Made by a program: the position numbers and the translations under genes
NCBI GenBank assembly: GCA_015490755.1
Contig: WFXF01000017.1
Coordinates: forward strand, 24,492-88,491
Length of the DNA stretch: 64,000 nucleotides
Reading direction: 5' to 3'
Source of the DNA: Gammaproteobacteria bacterium
Lineage (GTDB): Bacteria; Pseudomonadota; Gammaproteobacteria; JAADGQ01
In this document: piece after piece, positions 55,191 through 64,000 of the stretch
Position numbering within the stretch: the stretch's first letter is position 1
How the letters are laid out: every line of letters starts with the position of its first letter
The notes under the pieces: model-generated
Database searches by the model: none
Seen by the model: only the letters and a program-made list of their open reading frames with translations
Told to the model about the DNA's origin: nothing

Positions 55191-56395
55191 CGGGTTAACC
55201 GCTCAAAAATAAAAAACCCCGCCATATAGGTTCCTATAGCTGATCCGAGTGTGCTCAATATAAAAATGAGCAAGATACGCGTCACACGATTTTTCCACCA
55301 CCCTCTTAAATGGGTGGTATCGTGTTTCAAGTGATTAAAATCAGCCACCTTTGGCTTGCGTAGATAGATCTCTATCGTCGCTGTCACCATGCCTGCACCC
55401 ACCATAGGATTCAGTGAGGTCAACGGCGCAGCAATAAAAGCACCAACAATCGTTAATGGGTGAGCTGCTGCAATCGCTGCACCCAAAGCCGACAAACCGC
55501 CATTAATTAAAACCCATCCGGCAACAAGCGACCAACCCAAGTCACTGCTATGTGAAAAGCCTAAAGTAAAGCCCAGTAAAACCAGCCCAACAATCACCCA
55601 CGGTACTATTTTCAACCATCCACGACTGACAGGAACAACCTCTAACTCATCAATCACTTGTTCCGGCCTGTTCTGCTTATTAGATGATTCTAAAAGATAT
55701 TTCTTTATACCGCGCAGATGACCTGCACCAACAATAACCAAAATATCACGAAATGACTGTTTTTCGACCTCTTGCAACAAACGTGCAGCCATATAACGAT
55801 CACGCTCATCAATTAGTGGTAAAAAAAGGGATTGCGACTGCTGCGCAAATTGAGAAAAAGTTGATTCCAGCAAATCCCCTTCTTTCAGACGTTCAATATC
55901 TTCTTCATTCACCTTTTCTCGGGAAACCATACTTGCAAACAGTCCCGACATTAAATTCAGGCGCTGCCACCATGGAATATTATGGTATATACGCTTCAGC
56001 GTGATACCCACTTCACGATCCACAAGGAATATAGGGATTTTTTCAGATTGTGCATACTCCACAGCCTCAAGCATTTCAGCGCCAGGTTTAACCCCAAACT
56101 GGTCAGCGAGACGCTGCTGAAATGCCCCCAATGCCAGACTCGCTGCCACCATCGCAACTTTGCCCTCACGTATCACCTGAAACAGATCCATCCGAGCCAT
56201 AGAGTCCGGGCTAACCATCGTATTGTGACGACTAGGACAAAGCTCAACAGCAACAGCATCATACTGCTTGCTGCCTAACATCGATTTAACGGCCTCAGCA
56301 CTCACCCTGGAGACATGCGCTGTTCCAAGCAGGGTAATACGCTGCTCACCAAGATCAATCGTTATAATGGGCTGTTCTGGTAAATTTGAGTCCAC
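55187..56395 (-). CDS. TraB/PrgY family membrane protein
   Basis: A 402-aa protein. The N-terminal soluble domain (1-240) has the family metal-like motif LLGTAHVSRVSAEAV (His21 area), the AVAVELCPSRHNTM segment and VIVGAGHLRGI, which define the TraB/PrgY/GumN superfamily. The C-terminal part has about four membrane helices (255-400) with GAFIAAPLTSLNPMVGAGMV. The family includes a pheromone-shutdown protein and proposed membrane proteases (Tiki-like); the role in proteobacteria is unknown. It stands alone on its strand. Confidence 0.9.
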   Translation of the reverse strand: MDSNLPEQPIITIDLGEQRITLLGTAHVSRVSAEAVKSMLGSKQYDAVAVELCPSRHNTMVSPDSMARMDLFQVIREGKVAMVAASLALGAFQQRLADQFGVKPGAEMLEAVEYAQSEKIPIFLVDREVGITLKRIYHNIPWWQRLNLMSGLFASMVSREKVNEEDIERLKEGDLLESTFSQFAQQSQSLFLPLIDERDRYMAARLLQEVEKQSFRDILVIVGAGHLRGIKKYLLESSNKQNRPEQVIDELEVVPVSRGWLKIVPWVIVGLVLLGFTLGFSHSSDLGWSLVAGWVLINGGLSALGAAIAAAHPLTIVGAFIAAPLTSLNPMVGAGMVTATIEIYLRKPKVADFNHLKHDTTHLRGWWKNRVTRILLIFILSTLGSAIGTYMAGFFIFERLTR

Positions 56396-56437
56396 CGGAA
56401 AAAGTTACTCCAAAAAATATTATAGGTCGAAAATGAA

Positions 56438-56477
56438 ATAAAAAATGCTGGGTAGTTTATTAAAACTATCCAGCATT
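56438..56477 (-). terminator. Terminator downstream of fimV
   Basis: A 15-bp stem (AATGCTGGGTAGTTT at 56444-56458 with its near-perfect complement at 56463-56477) and a 4-base loop; on the minus strand TTTTTTATTTC follows. Strong rho-independent terminator for the fimV transcript. Confidence 0.88.
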
Positions 56478-56518
56478 ACATGAATTTTATATAAATTGTC
56501 GAAAGTGAAAACAAGCCC

Positions 56519-59071
56519 TTATGAAAGCTGCTGCATCAAGCTTAATGCATCTTTTTTCTGCTGTTCATCGCCTTTTTCCAAAACATCATCCAATATCTCT
56601 CTAGCCCCCGCTTCATCCCCCATATCAATATAAGCCCGCGCCAAATCCAATCGAGTTCCGATCTCATCCATTTTTGACAACCAATCATCATCTGAATCAT
56701 CCGAAAGCGGAGTCTCAGGAATTAAAAAGTCACCATCAACCAGGGATACCCCCTCCATATCCACCTCTTTTTCTGATTTTGACTCAAGCCCGGGTTCAGC
56801 AGTAACTGTAGCAGCAGTTTCATTTTGCAAGCTTTCACTCAAACTTACCATACGTTCATCTAAAAGCGTTTCATTTTTATCTTCTTCCTGCTTGGCATGA
56901 TTTGAAGCCAACTCCTCCGACGACTCTTCTGTATTTTTTACTAAAGGAGCCAGACCGGCACCCAGACCCTCTTCAAATGCAATACTGTTATCGTTCTCTG
57001 ATTCAACATCCAACGCATCTTTTGATGATACGGACGACGCGGACTGATCCATACTCTCTGCAATCAGCTCCTCTTCAAATATTTTTTCATCACCTGTCAA
57101 CTCAATCTCTTCAGTCAACAAAGGAGATGATTCATCCAGAGCATCCGCATCAAAGCTTGTCAATTGATTGACTTCATCTTCCTGTAGTAACGTGATCTGT
57201 TCACCATTTTGGAATAATGCATGGCCTGGGCATACCTGAGCAGCCATGGCAGAGACTTCGTCCCATAAATAGTCCTCATCCTCTTTTAGTGATGATTTAA
57301 GTAACTCGGCTTGCGCAATAAATGCATCCTGATCATCAGTTGCTGCATAGATTTCTAACAATTTAACATGTAATTTGTTTCGATCAGGATCAATTTGAAT
57401 AGCCTCTTTTAGCAGATCTTCCGCTTGAGGATAACGCCGATAAGCAATATACACATCAGCCTCATCCAGTGGGTCAATCTCGTAATCAAGCTGCATATCC
57501 TCATCTGCAATAGCTGATTGCTCAGTTGTTATTGTTTCAGCACGCAAATCACTGCCATCATTGACTGGCGTACCAAACTGAGCAGGATCACCGCTTGATT
57601 TAGCATCTTCAGATAATGGAAGCGTTGTTACAATTTCAGCATAATTATCATCTTCAAATGATTCATCATCACGTGAACGCCGACGCATCACAATAGCACC
57701 CAGCGCCAATAAACCCAAACCTACAGCTGCCACCAAACCGAGTGCAGTCGGATCTTTAAGCAGACCTCCAAGCAATGATTCGGGTTTTGTTTCTTCTTTT
57801 TGCTGATCCTGCTGTACAACAGAGGGAGTAACGGTCGCTTTCTGCTCAGTTGCAGCCACTGAAACCTTAGGTACATGATCTTTGAGGGGCTCCGTCTCTC
57901 TTACTGCATCAACTTCTCTATTTTGTATATTTGATAACGTTTCTGACTCAATACTGAGCAAGCGACTCAATTCATTCACTTGTGTTTCAAGTTCAGCCAG
58001 ACGATTCAACAACAGAGTATTCTCTTTTTCAGTGGTTTGACTATTTTCTAGTGCCAACCCTAAATCATGCTGTAATTTTTCTACATTAGCCGCTAACTCG
58101 GCTGTTGATGCACCAACCTCATTCAAAACACCATCGTCAGGCACTGCAAGCTCCAGCCGAGCCTGTGATTCTGATTCGCTGGAGGCATCACTCATCACTT
58201 TGCTTTCAGGCACAGCCTGAGAGGGGTCAGAATCAATGCTTTGATTGCTCTTGCCCGCAACTTTTGCCTTACCTTGCTTTATTGCTTCCCACTGCTGGTT
58301 TTGAAGTTTATACTCTTCACTGGCCTGCTTCTTGCTGATTGCGGTAAAAAGAGCAACATCATCAAGGCGCAATATATAACCGGCCTTGAGGCTATTGATA
58401 TTATTATGATAAAAAGCATCAGGGTTTGCTTTTAAAAGTGCCATCATGACCTGAAAGATACTCACAGAAGAGTCTGGACGTATCTCTCGTGCAATTTTCC
58501 ATAATGTATCATTTCGCGCTGTTGCGCCATAAGTAATTGAACTGCCTTCGCGTGTCACTTGACTATATTGCCTGTTTACAACAGGCTCTGCAGTCACTCT
58601 TGATCGGGCTGGCACTGCATGAGTTGTTACAGGCGCACTCAATGGTGCGGGCTTTTCAGCCGTCAAGTCAGGTGGATCCAGGAGCAGTGTATACTCACGA
58701 ATCAGTCGCCCTCGGGACCAGTTCGCTTCAACAAGAAAATTAAGAAAAGGTTCAATAATGGGCTCATGGCTCTGTATTCGCACATGAGGCACACCATTCA
58801 AGCGAATGAGTTCAAAATTAAGTTTACTTAAAATAGCAAGCCGATCCAGATCCTCACGAGCAAATATCTCTGGCGAAGCAAGCTTTATATTCAATGATTC
58901 GAAATCACCCTTTTCTAACGAAAACAGTTTAATTTCCGCATTCAATGGTTGATTTAGTGATGAATGAACTTCAATATCCCCCAGCCCCAAAGCAACAGCA
59001 TTGGAGGGGGACAGCATACCCAGAGCTACCGATGCACTCAGCACACAAGGAAATAAGCGTTTTATTTGCAT
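56519..59071 (-). CDS. fimV: Polar landmark protein FimV/HubP family
   Basis: An inner-membrane protein that organises the cell pole, affecting type IV pili, chemotaxis and flagellar placement. The 850-aa protein has a signal peptide (1-28) and the FimV N-terminal domain (LGDIEVHSSLNQPLNAEIKL). A LysM-type peptidoglycan-binding region follows (about 175-240, NDTLWKIAREIRPDSSVSIF), then a coiled coil (about 330-375). Next come one TM helix (about 440-460, ending MRRRSRDD), a long acidic cytoplasmic region with TPR-like helices, and the conserved FimV C-terminal domain (LDLARAYIDMGDEAGAREIL). It usually follows asd, as here. Confidence 0.95.
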   Translation of the reverse strand: MQIKRLFPCVLSASVALGMLSPSNAVALGLGDIEVHSSLNQPLNAEIKLFSLEKGDFESLNIKLASPEIFAREDLDRLAILSKLNFELIRLNGVPHVRIQSHEPIIEPFLNFLVEANWSRGRLIREYTLLLDPPDLTAEKPAPLSAPVTTHAVPARSRVTAEPVVNRQYSQVTREGSSITYGATARNDTLWKIAREIRPDSSVSIFQVMMALLKANPDAFYHNNINSLKAGYILRLDDVALFTAISKKQASEEYKLQNQQWEAIKQGKAKVAGKSNQSIDSDPSQAVPESKVMSDASSESESQARLELAVPDDGVLNEVGASTAELAANVEKLQHDLGLALENSQTTEKENTLLLNRLAELETQVNELSRLLSIESETLSNIQNREVDAVRETEPLKDHVPKVSVAATEQKATVTPSVVQQDQQKEETKPESLLGGLLKDPTALGLVAAVGLGLLALGAIVMRRRSRDDESFEDDNYAEIVTTLPLSEDAKSSGDPAQFGTPVNDGSDLRAETITTEQSAIADEDMQLDYEIDPLDEADVYIAYRRYPQAEDLLKEAIQIDPDRNKLHVKLLEIYAATDDQDAFIAQAELLKSSLKEDEDYLWDEVSAMAAQVCPGHALFQNGEQITLLQEDEVNQLTSFDADALDESSPLLTEEIELTGDEKIFEEELIAESMDQSASSVSSKDALDVESENDNSIAFEEGLGAGLAPLVKNTEESSEELASNHAKQEEDKNETLLDERMVSLSESLQNETAATVTAEPGLESKSEKEVDMEGVSLVDGDFLIPETPLSDDSDDDWLSKMDEIGTRLDLARAYIDMGDEAGAREILDDVLEKGDEQQKKDALSLMQQLS

Positions 59072-59288
59072 CCCTTTAAGCTAACCTCAACGTTAAAATC
59101 GTTGTCTTTTTAATATTTTTGAATCGAGCACTTAAACATAAGATTCGCTAAAGCTTATCTGATCAAATCCCACAATTCACTGTATTCTACGAAAAACCCG
59201 TTCACTACGCCACCATTCAACAACAGCACATCCACTGATCAATGCTTGCTTTTATTCAAAAAACAGAGTTACTTTCTACTATAACGCC

Positions 59289-60314
59289 CTAAATGAGATA
59301 ATCTTTCACAAGAATTTCAGCAATTTGCACACTATTCAATGCAGCGCCCTTGCGAACGTTATCGGCCACTACCCATAAATTAATACCATTAATGTGTGAA
59401 ATATCATCACGAATCCGTCCGACATAGACAAAATCTTTCCCCGCGGCTTCACTTACAGCAGTGGGATACCCGCCATCTTTACGCTCATCCAGAACAACAA
59501 CACCGGGCGCATTTTTTAGCAATGCTGTAACTTCATCGGCGCTAATTTGATCTCGTGTTTCAATATGTACCGCTTCAGAGTGACCATAAACAGCAGGAAC
59601 ACGAACCGCCGTCGGGTTTACCAAAATAGCGTCATCTTCAAAGATTTTTTTTGTTTCCCACACCATCTTCATCTCTTCTTTGGTGTAGCCATTGTCCAGA
59701 AACAGATCAATTTGAGGCAACACATTAAAAGCGATCTGCTTGGGATAAACGTTACATGAAACAGAATCACCGGCAAGCACAGCGGCGGACTGCTGGTTCA
59801 GCTCTTCAATCGCATTGATTCCTGTACCTGATACGGCTTGATATGTACACACGTTAATCCGTTTAATGCCTGCCGCTTGATGGATCGGCTTTAATGCAAC
59901 TAACATCTGAATCGTAGAACAGTTTGGATTTGCAATGATATTGTGGTTTTTATAATCACCAATCGCATGAGGATTCACCTCAGGTACAACAAGCGGTATT
60001 TCATCGTCGTAACGAAAATGAGAGGTATTGTCAATTACAATACACCCTTTCGCCGCAGCCTTCGGTGCATACACTTCGGAAATAGAACCGCCTGCTGAAA
60101 AAAGTCCGATTTTTGCCTTTGAAAAATCAAAGGCAGCCAGATCTTCAACAACGATTACTTTCCCTTTAAAAGTGAGTTCACGACCCGCCGAGCGTTTACT
60201 GGCCAACAAATAGAGATTGTTTACAGGAAAGTTCCGCTGCTCAAGAATCGACAACAGCGCTTCACCCACTGCCCCGGTTGCACCAACAATAACAACATCA
60301 AATTTTTTGCTCAT
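59289..60314 (-). CDS. asd: Aspartate-semialdehyde dehydrogenase
   Basis: Makes aspartate semialdehyde for Lys, Met, Thr and diaminopimelate synthesis. 341 aa, with the NADP loop IVGATGAVGEALLSIL, the catalytic cysteine in NPNCSTIQMLVAL, YQAVSGTG and the substrate His region YGHSEAVHIET. It lies 17 bp after leuB and before fimV, the usual order. Confidence 0.97.
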   Translation of the reverse strand: MSKKFDVVIVGATGAVGEALLSILEQRNFPVNNLYLLASKRSAGRELTFKGKVIVVEDLAAFDFSKAKIGLFSAGGSISEVYAPKAAAKGCIVIDNTSHFRYDDEIPLVVPEVNPHAIGDYKNHNIIANPNCSTIQMLVALKPIHQAAGIKRINVCTYQAVSGTGINAIEELNQQSAAVLAGDSVSCNVYPKQIAFNVLPQIDLFLDNGYTKEEMKMVWETKKIFEDDAILVNPTAVRVPAVYGHSEAVHIETRDQISADEVTALLKNAPGVVVLDERKDGGYPTAVSEAAGKDFVYVGRIRDDISHINGINLWVVADNVRKGAALNSVQIAEILVKDYLI

Positions 60315-60331
60315 CTTTCAGCTCACCCAAA

Positions 60332-61411
60332 TTAAACTTTTAATGCTGCAACAACAGCTGCACCCATCTCAGAAGTGCTCACTTTTTGAGAATCATCTGT
60401 ATAAATATCAGCAGTCCGCAAGCCTTGATCCAAAACACTACCGACGGCTGTTTCAACTCGATCCGCAAGTGCTGCTTCATTCAAAGAGTAGCGCAACATC
60501 ATCGCCACAGATAAAATAGTCGCCAATGGGTTCGCCACATTTTTTCCGGCAATATCCGGTGCAGAGCCATGAATAGGCTCATACATGCCTTTACCACTGG
60601 CATCCAGTGAAGCCGATGGAAGCATACCGATGGAGCCCGTCAACATGGCCGCACAGTCCGAAAGAATGTCACCAAACATATTGGTCGTCACCATGACATC
60701 AAACTGCTTGGGTGCCCGCACCAACTGCATCGCCGCATTATCGACATACATATGGCTCAAAGTCACTTCAGGGTAACTTTTTGCAACTCGCTCCATCACT
60801 TCACGCCAAAGCTCAGTACACTCCAGAACATTGGCTTTATCAACAGAACAGACTCGCTTGTCACGTTTCATTGCAATTTTAAATGCGGAATGAGCAATGC
60901 GCTCTATTTCTGACTCACGGTAAATCAGCGTATTAAACCCTTGGCGCTCTCCATTTTCCAGTGTACGTATTCCACGCGGCTGCCCAAAGTAGATTCCACC
61001 GGTTAACTCACGCACAATCATGATATCCAGCCCGGCAACCACCCCCTCTTTCAGAGTGGAGGCACTCGCCAGCTGTTTATATAAAATGGCTGGGCGCAAA
61101 TTAGAAAACAGCTCAAGTTCAGCACGTAAACCGAGCAACCCTTTTTCAGGACGAACCGCAATATCAAGATGTTCCCACTGATAGCCACCCACAGCACCTA
61201 ACAGAATCGCATCTGCTGCTTTTGCAAGTGACAAAGTCGCTTCAGGCAAAGGTGAACCGGATGCATCGTAAGCAGCACCGCCCACCAAACCGTGATCAAT
61301 ATCCATTGCAAAACCAAAATCATCCCTCAGACACTCTAAAACCTTAATGGCTTCGTTCACAATCTCTGGGCCAATTCCATCACCCGGCAACACGGCTATC
61401 TTATTTGTCAT
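60332..61411 (-). CDS. leuB: 3-isopropylmalate dehydrogenase
   Basis: The third enzyme of leucine synthesis. The preferred start is the ATG at 61411 ([20 protein letters not shown], 359 aa); the open frame begins 8 codons earlier at GTG. Motifs are [24 protein letters not shown], the [10 protein letters not shown] substrate region and NMFGDILSD. leuC and leuD, normally just upstream, are 49 kb away in this genome. Confidence 0.96.
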   Translation of the reverse strand: MTNKIAVLPGDGIGPEIVNEAIKVLECLRDDFGFAMDIDHGLVGGAAYDASGSPLPEATLSLAKAADAILLGAVGGYQWEHLDIAVRPEKGLLGLRAELELFSNLRPAILYKQLASASTLKEGVVAGLDIMIVRELTGGIYFGQPRGIRTLENGERQGFNTLIYRESEIERIAHSAFKIAMKRDKRVCSVDKANVLECTELWREVMERVAKSYPEVTLSHMYVDNAAMQLVRAPKQFDVMVTTNMFGDILSDCAAMLTGSIGMLPSASLDASGKGMYEPIHGSAPDIAGKNVANPLATILSVAMMLRYSLNEAALADRVETAVGSVLDQGLRTADIYTDDSQKVSTSEMGAAVVAALKV

Positions 61412-61558
61412 CAACTTACTACCTAAATTAAACACTTTAAAATCTGCGCGGAATTCTACACCATTTTTCCTGTTTCATCAGTCCATTAAAACCGATTCAG
61501 ACGTCTAAAACTGCAAGTATGCTCAATATTGCAAACAATCAGACCGGCATGAGCGGGT

Positions 61559-62404
61559 TTAGTGAGCACGGCTTTGCCCCTTGAGTAATGCTTTTATCTC
61601 CCTGATTTCATCCCTTAATATTGTAATTTCCTGATGTAATGCTTGTGATTCGGCACTTGTATTATCCGTGATTGCTTTTTGAGTATCCGTAAATTCACTA
61701 TGCTGCTCTTCCTGTATGGCATTCACAATCACACCCATGATGAGATTAAGCACAGTAAAAGTCGCAACCAGAATAAAGGGGAGAAAAAACAGCCAGGCAT
61801 GTGGGTGAACTTCCATAATTGGGCGAACAATGCCCATCGACCAAGACTCCAGAGTCATCACCTGAAACAGAGTGTAGGAGCTTGTGGCAAGGCTGCCAAA
61901 CCACTCCGGGAAGGTATCTTTGTAAAGATTAGTTGCGATCACGGCGGCGACGTAAAAAATAATCGCCATGATGCCGGCGACAGAAGCAAGCCCCGGCAGT
62001 GCGGATAACATTCCGCCCACAACACGCTTCATTGATGGCACCATCGTCAAAAGTCGCAAGACTCGTAACACCCGCAAGGCGCGTAATACTTCCAATGGGC
62101 CCGAAGCCGGAATCAGCGCAATGCCTACAATAATGAAATCAAAAACGCTCCAGGGATCACGAAAAAAACTGAAGCGATGAACGATAAGGCGAATCGTAAT
62201 TTCGATCACAAAAATAGTTAAAATCAGTGAGTCAATCGTGAGAATCAAGCCACCCCATTGACTCATGATATCGTCACTTGTTTCCATACCCAGCGTAATT
62301 GCATTGATAATGATCAGTGTAATAATGAACCTCTGTACGCGGGAGTCTTCAATAAAAGTTTTAAGTTTTGTACGCCATGCTGGCCATTCAGTATGTTTAT
62401 TCAT
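61559..62404 (-). CDS. Bacterial voltage-gated sodium channel (BacNav)
   Basis: A 281-aa single-domain channel that assembles as a tetramer. S1-S4 form the voltage sensor; S4 carries the repeated arginines LRALRVLRVLRLL (107-119). S5, a pore helix and S6 follow. The selectivity filter TLESWSM (184-190) is identical to those of the sodium-selective channels NavAb and NavMs. A C-terminal coiled coil (about 245-275) is typical. It may admit sodium for motility or pH responses in a marine or saline setting. Confidence 0.94.
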   Translation of the reverse strand: MNKHTEWPAWRTKLKTFIEDSRVQRFIITLIIINAITLGMETSDDIMSQWGGLILTIDSLILTIFVIEITIRLIVHRFSFFRDPWSVFDFIIVGIALIPASGPLEVLRALRVLRVLRLLTMVPSMKRVVGGMLSALPGLASVAGIMAIIFYVAAVIATNLYKDTFPEWFGSLATSSYTLFQVMTLESWSMGIVRPIMEVHPHAWLFFLPFILVATFTVLNLIMGVIVNAIQEEQHSEFTDTQKAITDNTSAESQALHQEITILRDEIREIKALLKGQSRAH

Positions 62405-62517
62405 AGGCTGGTTTGATATTTTAGAGTGCGAAAAATGGGGCGAGTCTACGTCAGATTTGTTTTTTAATCGAATATAAAAAAACCACTACAACTTGATGGT
62501 TTTCAGGAAAAACTCTT

Positions 62518-63336
62518 ATGGATATACAAGGTAACAACTCCCTGCCGGAGATGGAACAGCTCAAGGCAATGGTCGTGACGGCAGCTGAGCAATATTTGTT
62601 GCCATATTTTGGCCAAACCACACGTCATTACAAAGGTGATGGCAGCATTGTGACCCAGGCGGATCACGCCATTCAGGAAGCCTTGGTGAAGGCATTAAGT
62701 GAGCAGTGGCCAGAAATCCCCGTGCTGGGTGAAGAGATGACTCCAAAGCAGCAACAGAGATTACTGGATGAATCCAGAGATGGCCTATGGATTATGGATC
62801 CTCTGGATGGCACGAGTAATTTCGCCGCTGGAATTCCTTGTTTTTCTGTATCCATCGCTCTGTTATATGAAGGTGAAATTCAACTGGGGCTGATTTATGA
62901 CCCACTCAGAAAGGAGTGTTTCAGCGCCATTCGGGGCAAAGGAGCCTATTTGAATGGAGAGCCATTGCAGCCGGGTAATACGGAGCTGCCGCTGAAAAAG
63001 TGCATGGCACAAATCGATTTCAAACGCCTGCCCACCCAGCTGGCTGTTCGTCTGGTAAGCGATATGCCATACAGCTCTCAGCGAAGTTTTGGCTCAAGCG
63101 TACTGGATTGGTGCTGGCTGGCCATGGGTCGGGTTCAGATCTATCTGCATGGCCAACAAAAACTTTGGGACGTTGCCGCAGGCCAACTGATTCTCGCTGA
63201 AGCAGGAGGCCATGCTTTAACACTGGAGGGTGAACGGGTTTTTCAAACCACGCTTGAGACTCGCTCAGTCATTGCGGCAGCGGGAAACAAGCAATTTAAA
63301 GCCTGGCGCTCGATTGTGACGGGTTCAATTTCCTGA
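62518..63336 (+). CDS. Inositol-monophosphatase family phosphatase
   Basis: A 272-aa magnesium-dependent phosphatase. Metal ligands are E72 (GEEM), D94 and D97 in WIMDPLDGTSNF, and the C-terminal WDVAAGQLILAEAGG. The family includes inositol monophosphatase (SuhB), CysQ (3'-phosphoadenosine phosphatase) and histidinol phosphatase; I cannot separate these here. CysQ-like activity would be less needed if CysH uses APS. AGGA stands 9 bases before the ATG. Confidence 0.85.
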   Translation: MDIQGNNSLPEMEQLKAMVVTAAEQYLLPYFGQTTRHYKGDGSIVTQADHAIQEALVKALSEQWPEIPVLGEEMTPKQQQRLLDESRDGLWIMDPLDGTSNFAAGIPCFSVSIALLYEGEIQLGLIYDPLRKECFSAIRGKGAYLNGEPLQPGNTELPLKKCMAQIDFKRLPTQLAVRLVSDMPYSSQRSFGSSVLDWCWLAMGRVQIYLHGQQKLWDVAAGQLILAEAGGHALTLEGERVFQTTLETRSVIAAAGNKQFKAWRSIVTGSIS

Positions 63337-63498
63337 AATGAAGAAACTATTTCTTGCCAGAAAACCTCAGGTTAACCCTACGTAATATCTGGTATCTCTC
63401 TGGTTATTTTCACGGATAGTCTATTTTCTCTTCCAGCATCACAATAACAACCATGTTTTAATGAAAAAATTATTTCATGAACGTTCAAGGCCAAGACA

Positions 63499-64000
63499 AT
63501 GCCATTTAAAACCAGAGTCATTTTATACGCTCTTTTACCTTTAACATTCATTACAGGAGCTATGGTATTTATTACCAGCTACCAGGTAAACGTACTCTCC
63601 AGCAAAGAATTGCAAACTTTCAGAGATACTCTTCTGGCGACAAAAAAACGCGTGGTTACCAACTATATCAGCCTTGCGCAAGCAGCTATCCAGCCCATAC
63701 TTGATGATCGCGAAATTGATAAAGAGAGCGCAAAAAAAGAAGTCAAGCGCATTCTGAATAATTTAAAGTATGGTGATGATGACGGCTATTTTTTTGTCTA
63801 TGATCAGCAGGGAATTAATATTGTACATCCCGCTTTAAAACATGTTGTAGGAGAAAATCTCTACCATTTAAAAAATAGTAATGGAGATTTTATCATTCAA
63901 GACCTACTAAAACTCGCCAATAATGGCGGCGGTTTTCTTAGTTATTACTGGCATAAGCCTTCCACAGAAAAAGAGCAGGAAAAGACAAGCTATGTTGTGA
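63499..64000 (+). CDS. Sensor protein with Cache domain (5' part only)
   Basis: Cut off by the window end after 167 codons. It starts MPFKTRVILYALLPLTFITG with a transmembrane helix. A periplasmic single-Cache (sCache_2-type) domain follows: DDDGYFFVYDQQGINIVHPA and then GGGFLSYYWHKP, the hallmark of this domain. The output domain (MCP, kinase or diguanylate cyclase) lies outside. Such domains often bind small organic acids. AAGG precedes the ATG at 63499. Confidence 0.85.
   Translation, partial: MPFKTRVILYALLPLTFITGAMVFITSYQVNVLSSKELQTFRDTLLATKKRVVTNYISLAQAAIQPILDDREIDKESAKKEVKRILNNLKYGDDDGYFFVYDQQGINIVHPALKHVVGENLYHLKNSNGDFIIQDLLKLANNGGGFLSYYWHKPSTEKEQEKTSYVV

Overview
The window is chromosomal DNA from a Gammaproteobacterium, moderately AT-rich by eye. 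The best marker is the gene order ychF-pth-rplY-prs-tRNA(Gln)-ispE-lolB-TPR lipoprotein/hemA-prfA, which matches the Pseudomonas-type arrangement. Other markers are FimV, SdhE/YgfX and a LolB lipoprotein system. An iron-sulfur APS reductase, a SulP anion transporter with a ParA partner, glycogen metabolism and an extensive nitrate/NO gene set would fit an environmental facultative anaerobe, possibly a sulfur-oxidising autotroph. That lifestyle is inference; no Sox, Rubisco or carboxysome gene lies in the window.

Layout. 0-7.3 kb: cysH, a large inverted repeat, ygfX/sdhE and the flagellar rod-hook operon flgBCDEFGH (minus strand) with a clear sigma-54 promoter. 7.3-12 kb: a decayed HTH remnant, a helix-hairpin-helix protein with cysK, leuDC, a LysR fragment facing leuC, and a 103-aa unknown. 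12-15.2 kb: an apparent operon SulP transporter - ParA ATPase - 59-aa basic protein ending in WPD. 15.3-24.6 kb: the conserved housekeeping block (ychF to lbcA-like lipoprotein on the minus strand; hemA-prfA on the plus strand). 24.6-43 kb: an accessory nitrate/NO region containing MoxR, PP2C-kinase fusion with NarK, three outer-membrane porins, a second orphan ParA, NnrS, a vapBC module flanked by copies of the nnrS 3' end, a NIT-like membrane sensor beside a nearly sensor-less chemoreceptor, an HPP-CBS putative nitrite transporter, a 2Fe-2S flavoreductase, a truncated haemoglobin, an NsrR-type operator, a haemerythrin and a haem-c chemoreceptor. 43-47.6 kb: squalene/phytoene synthase, MobB-MobA fusion, a small membrane protein with a trypsin-like protease, and RNase D. 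47.6-47.8 kb: a compact REP-like repeat array. 47.8-54.8 kb: glycogen/alpha-glucan genes (glgB facing away from glgC-GH57-malQ). 54.9-64 kb: a small unknown, TraB family protein, fimV, asd, leuB, a bacterial voltage-gated sodium channel, an inositol-monophosphatase family enzyme and the start of a Cache-domain sensor.

How it fits together. The 25-43 kb region reads as one physiological theme: take up nitrate (NarK with its kinase/phosphatase), move nitrite (HPP), cope with NO (NnrS, trHb plus reductase, haemerythrin, NsrR box) and swim in response (two MCPs and the NIT-like protein). The most novel-looking items are the SulP-ParA-small adaptor operon, the possible two-protein nitrate chemoreceptor, and the vapBC cassette between duplicated nnrS ends.
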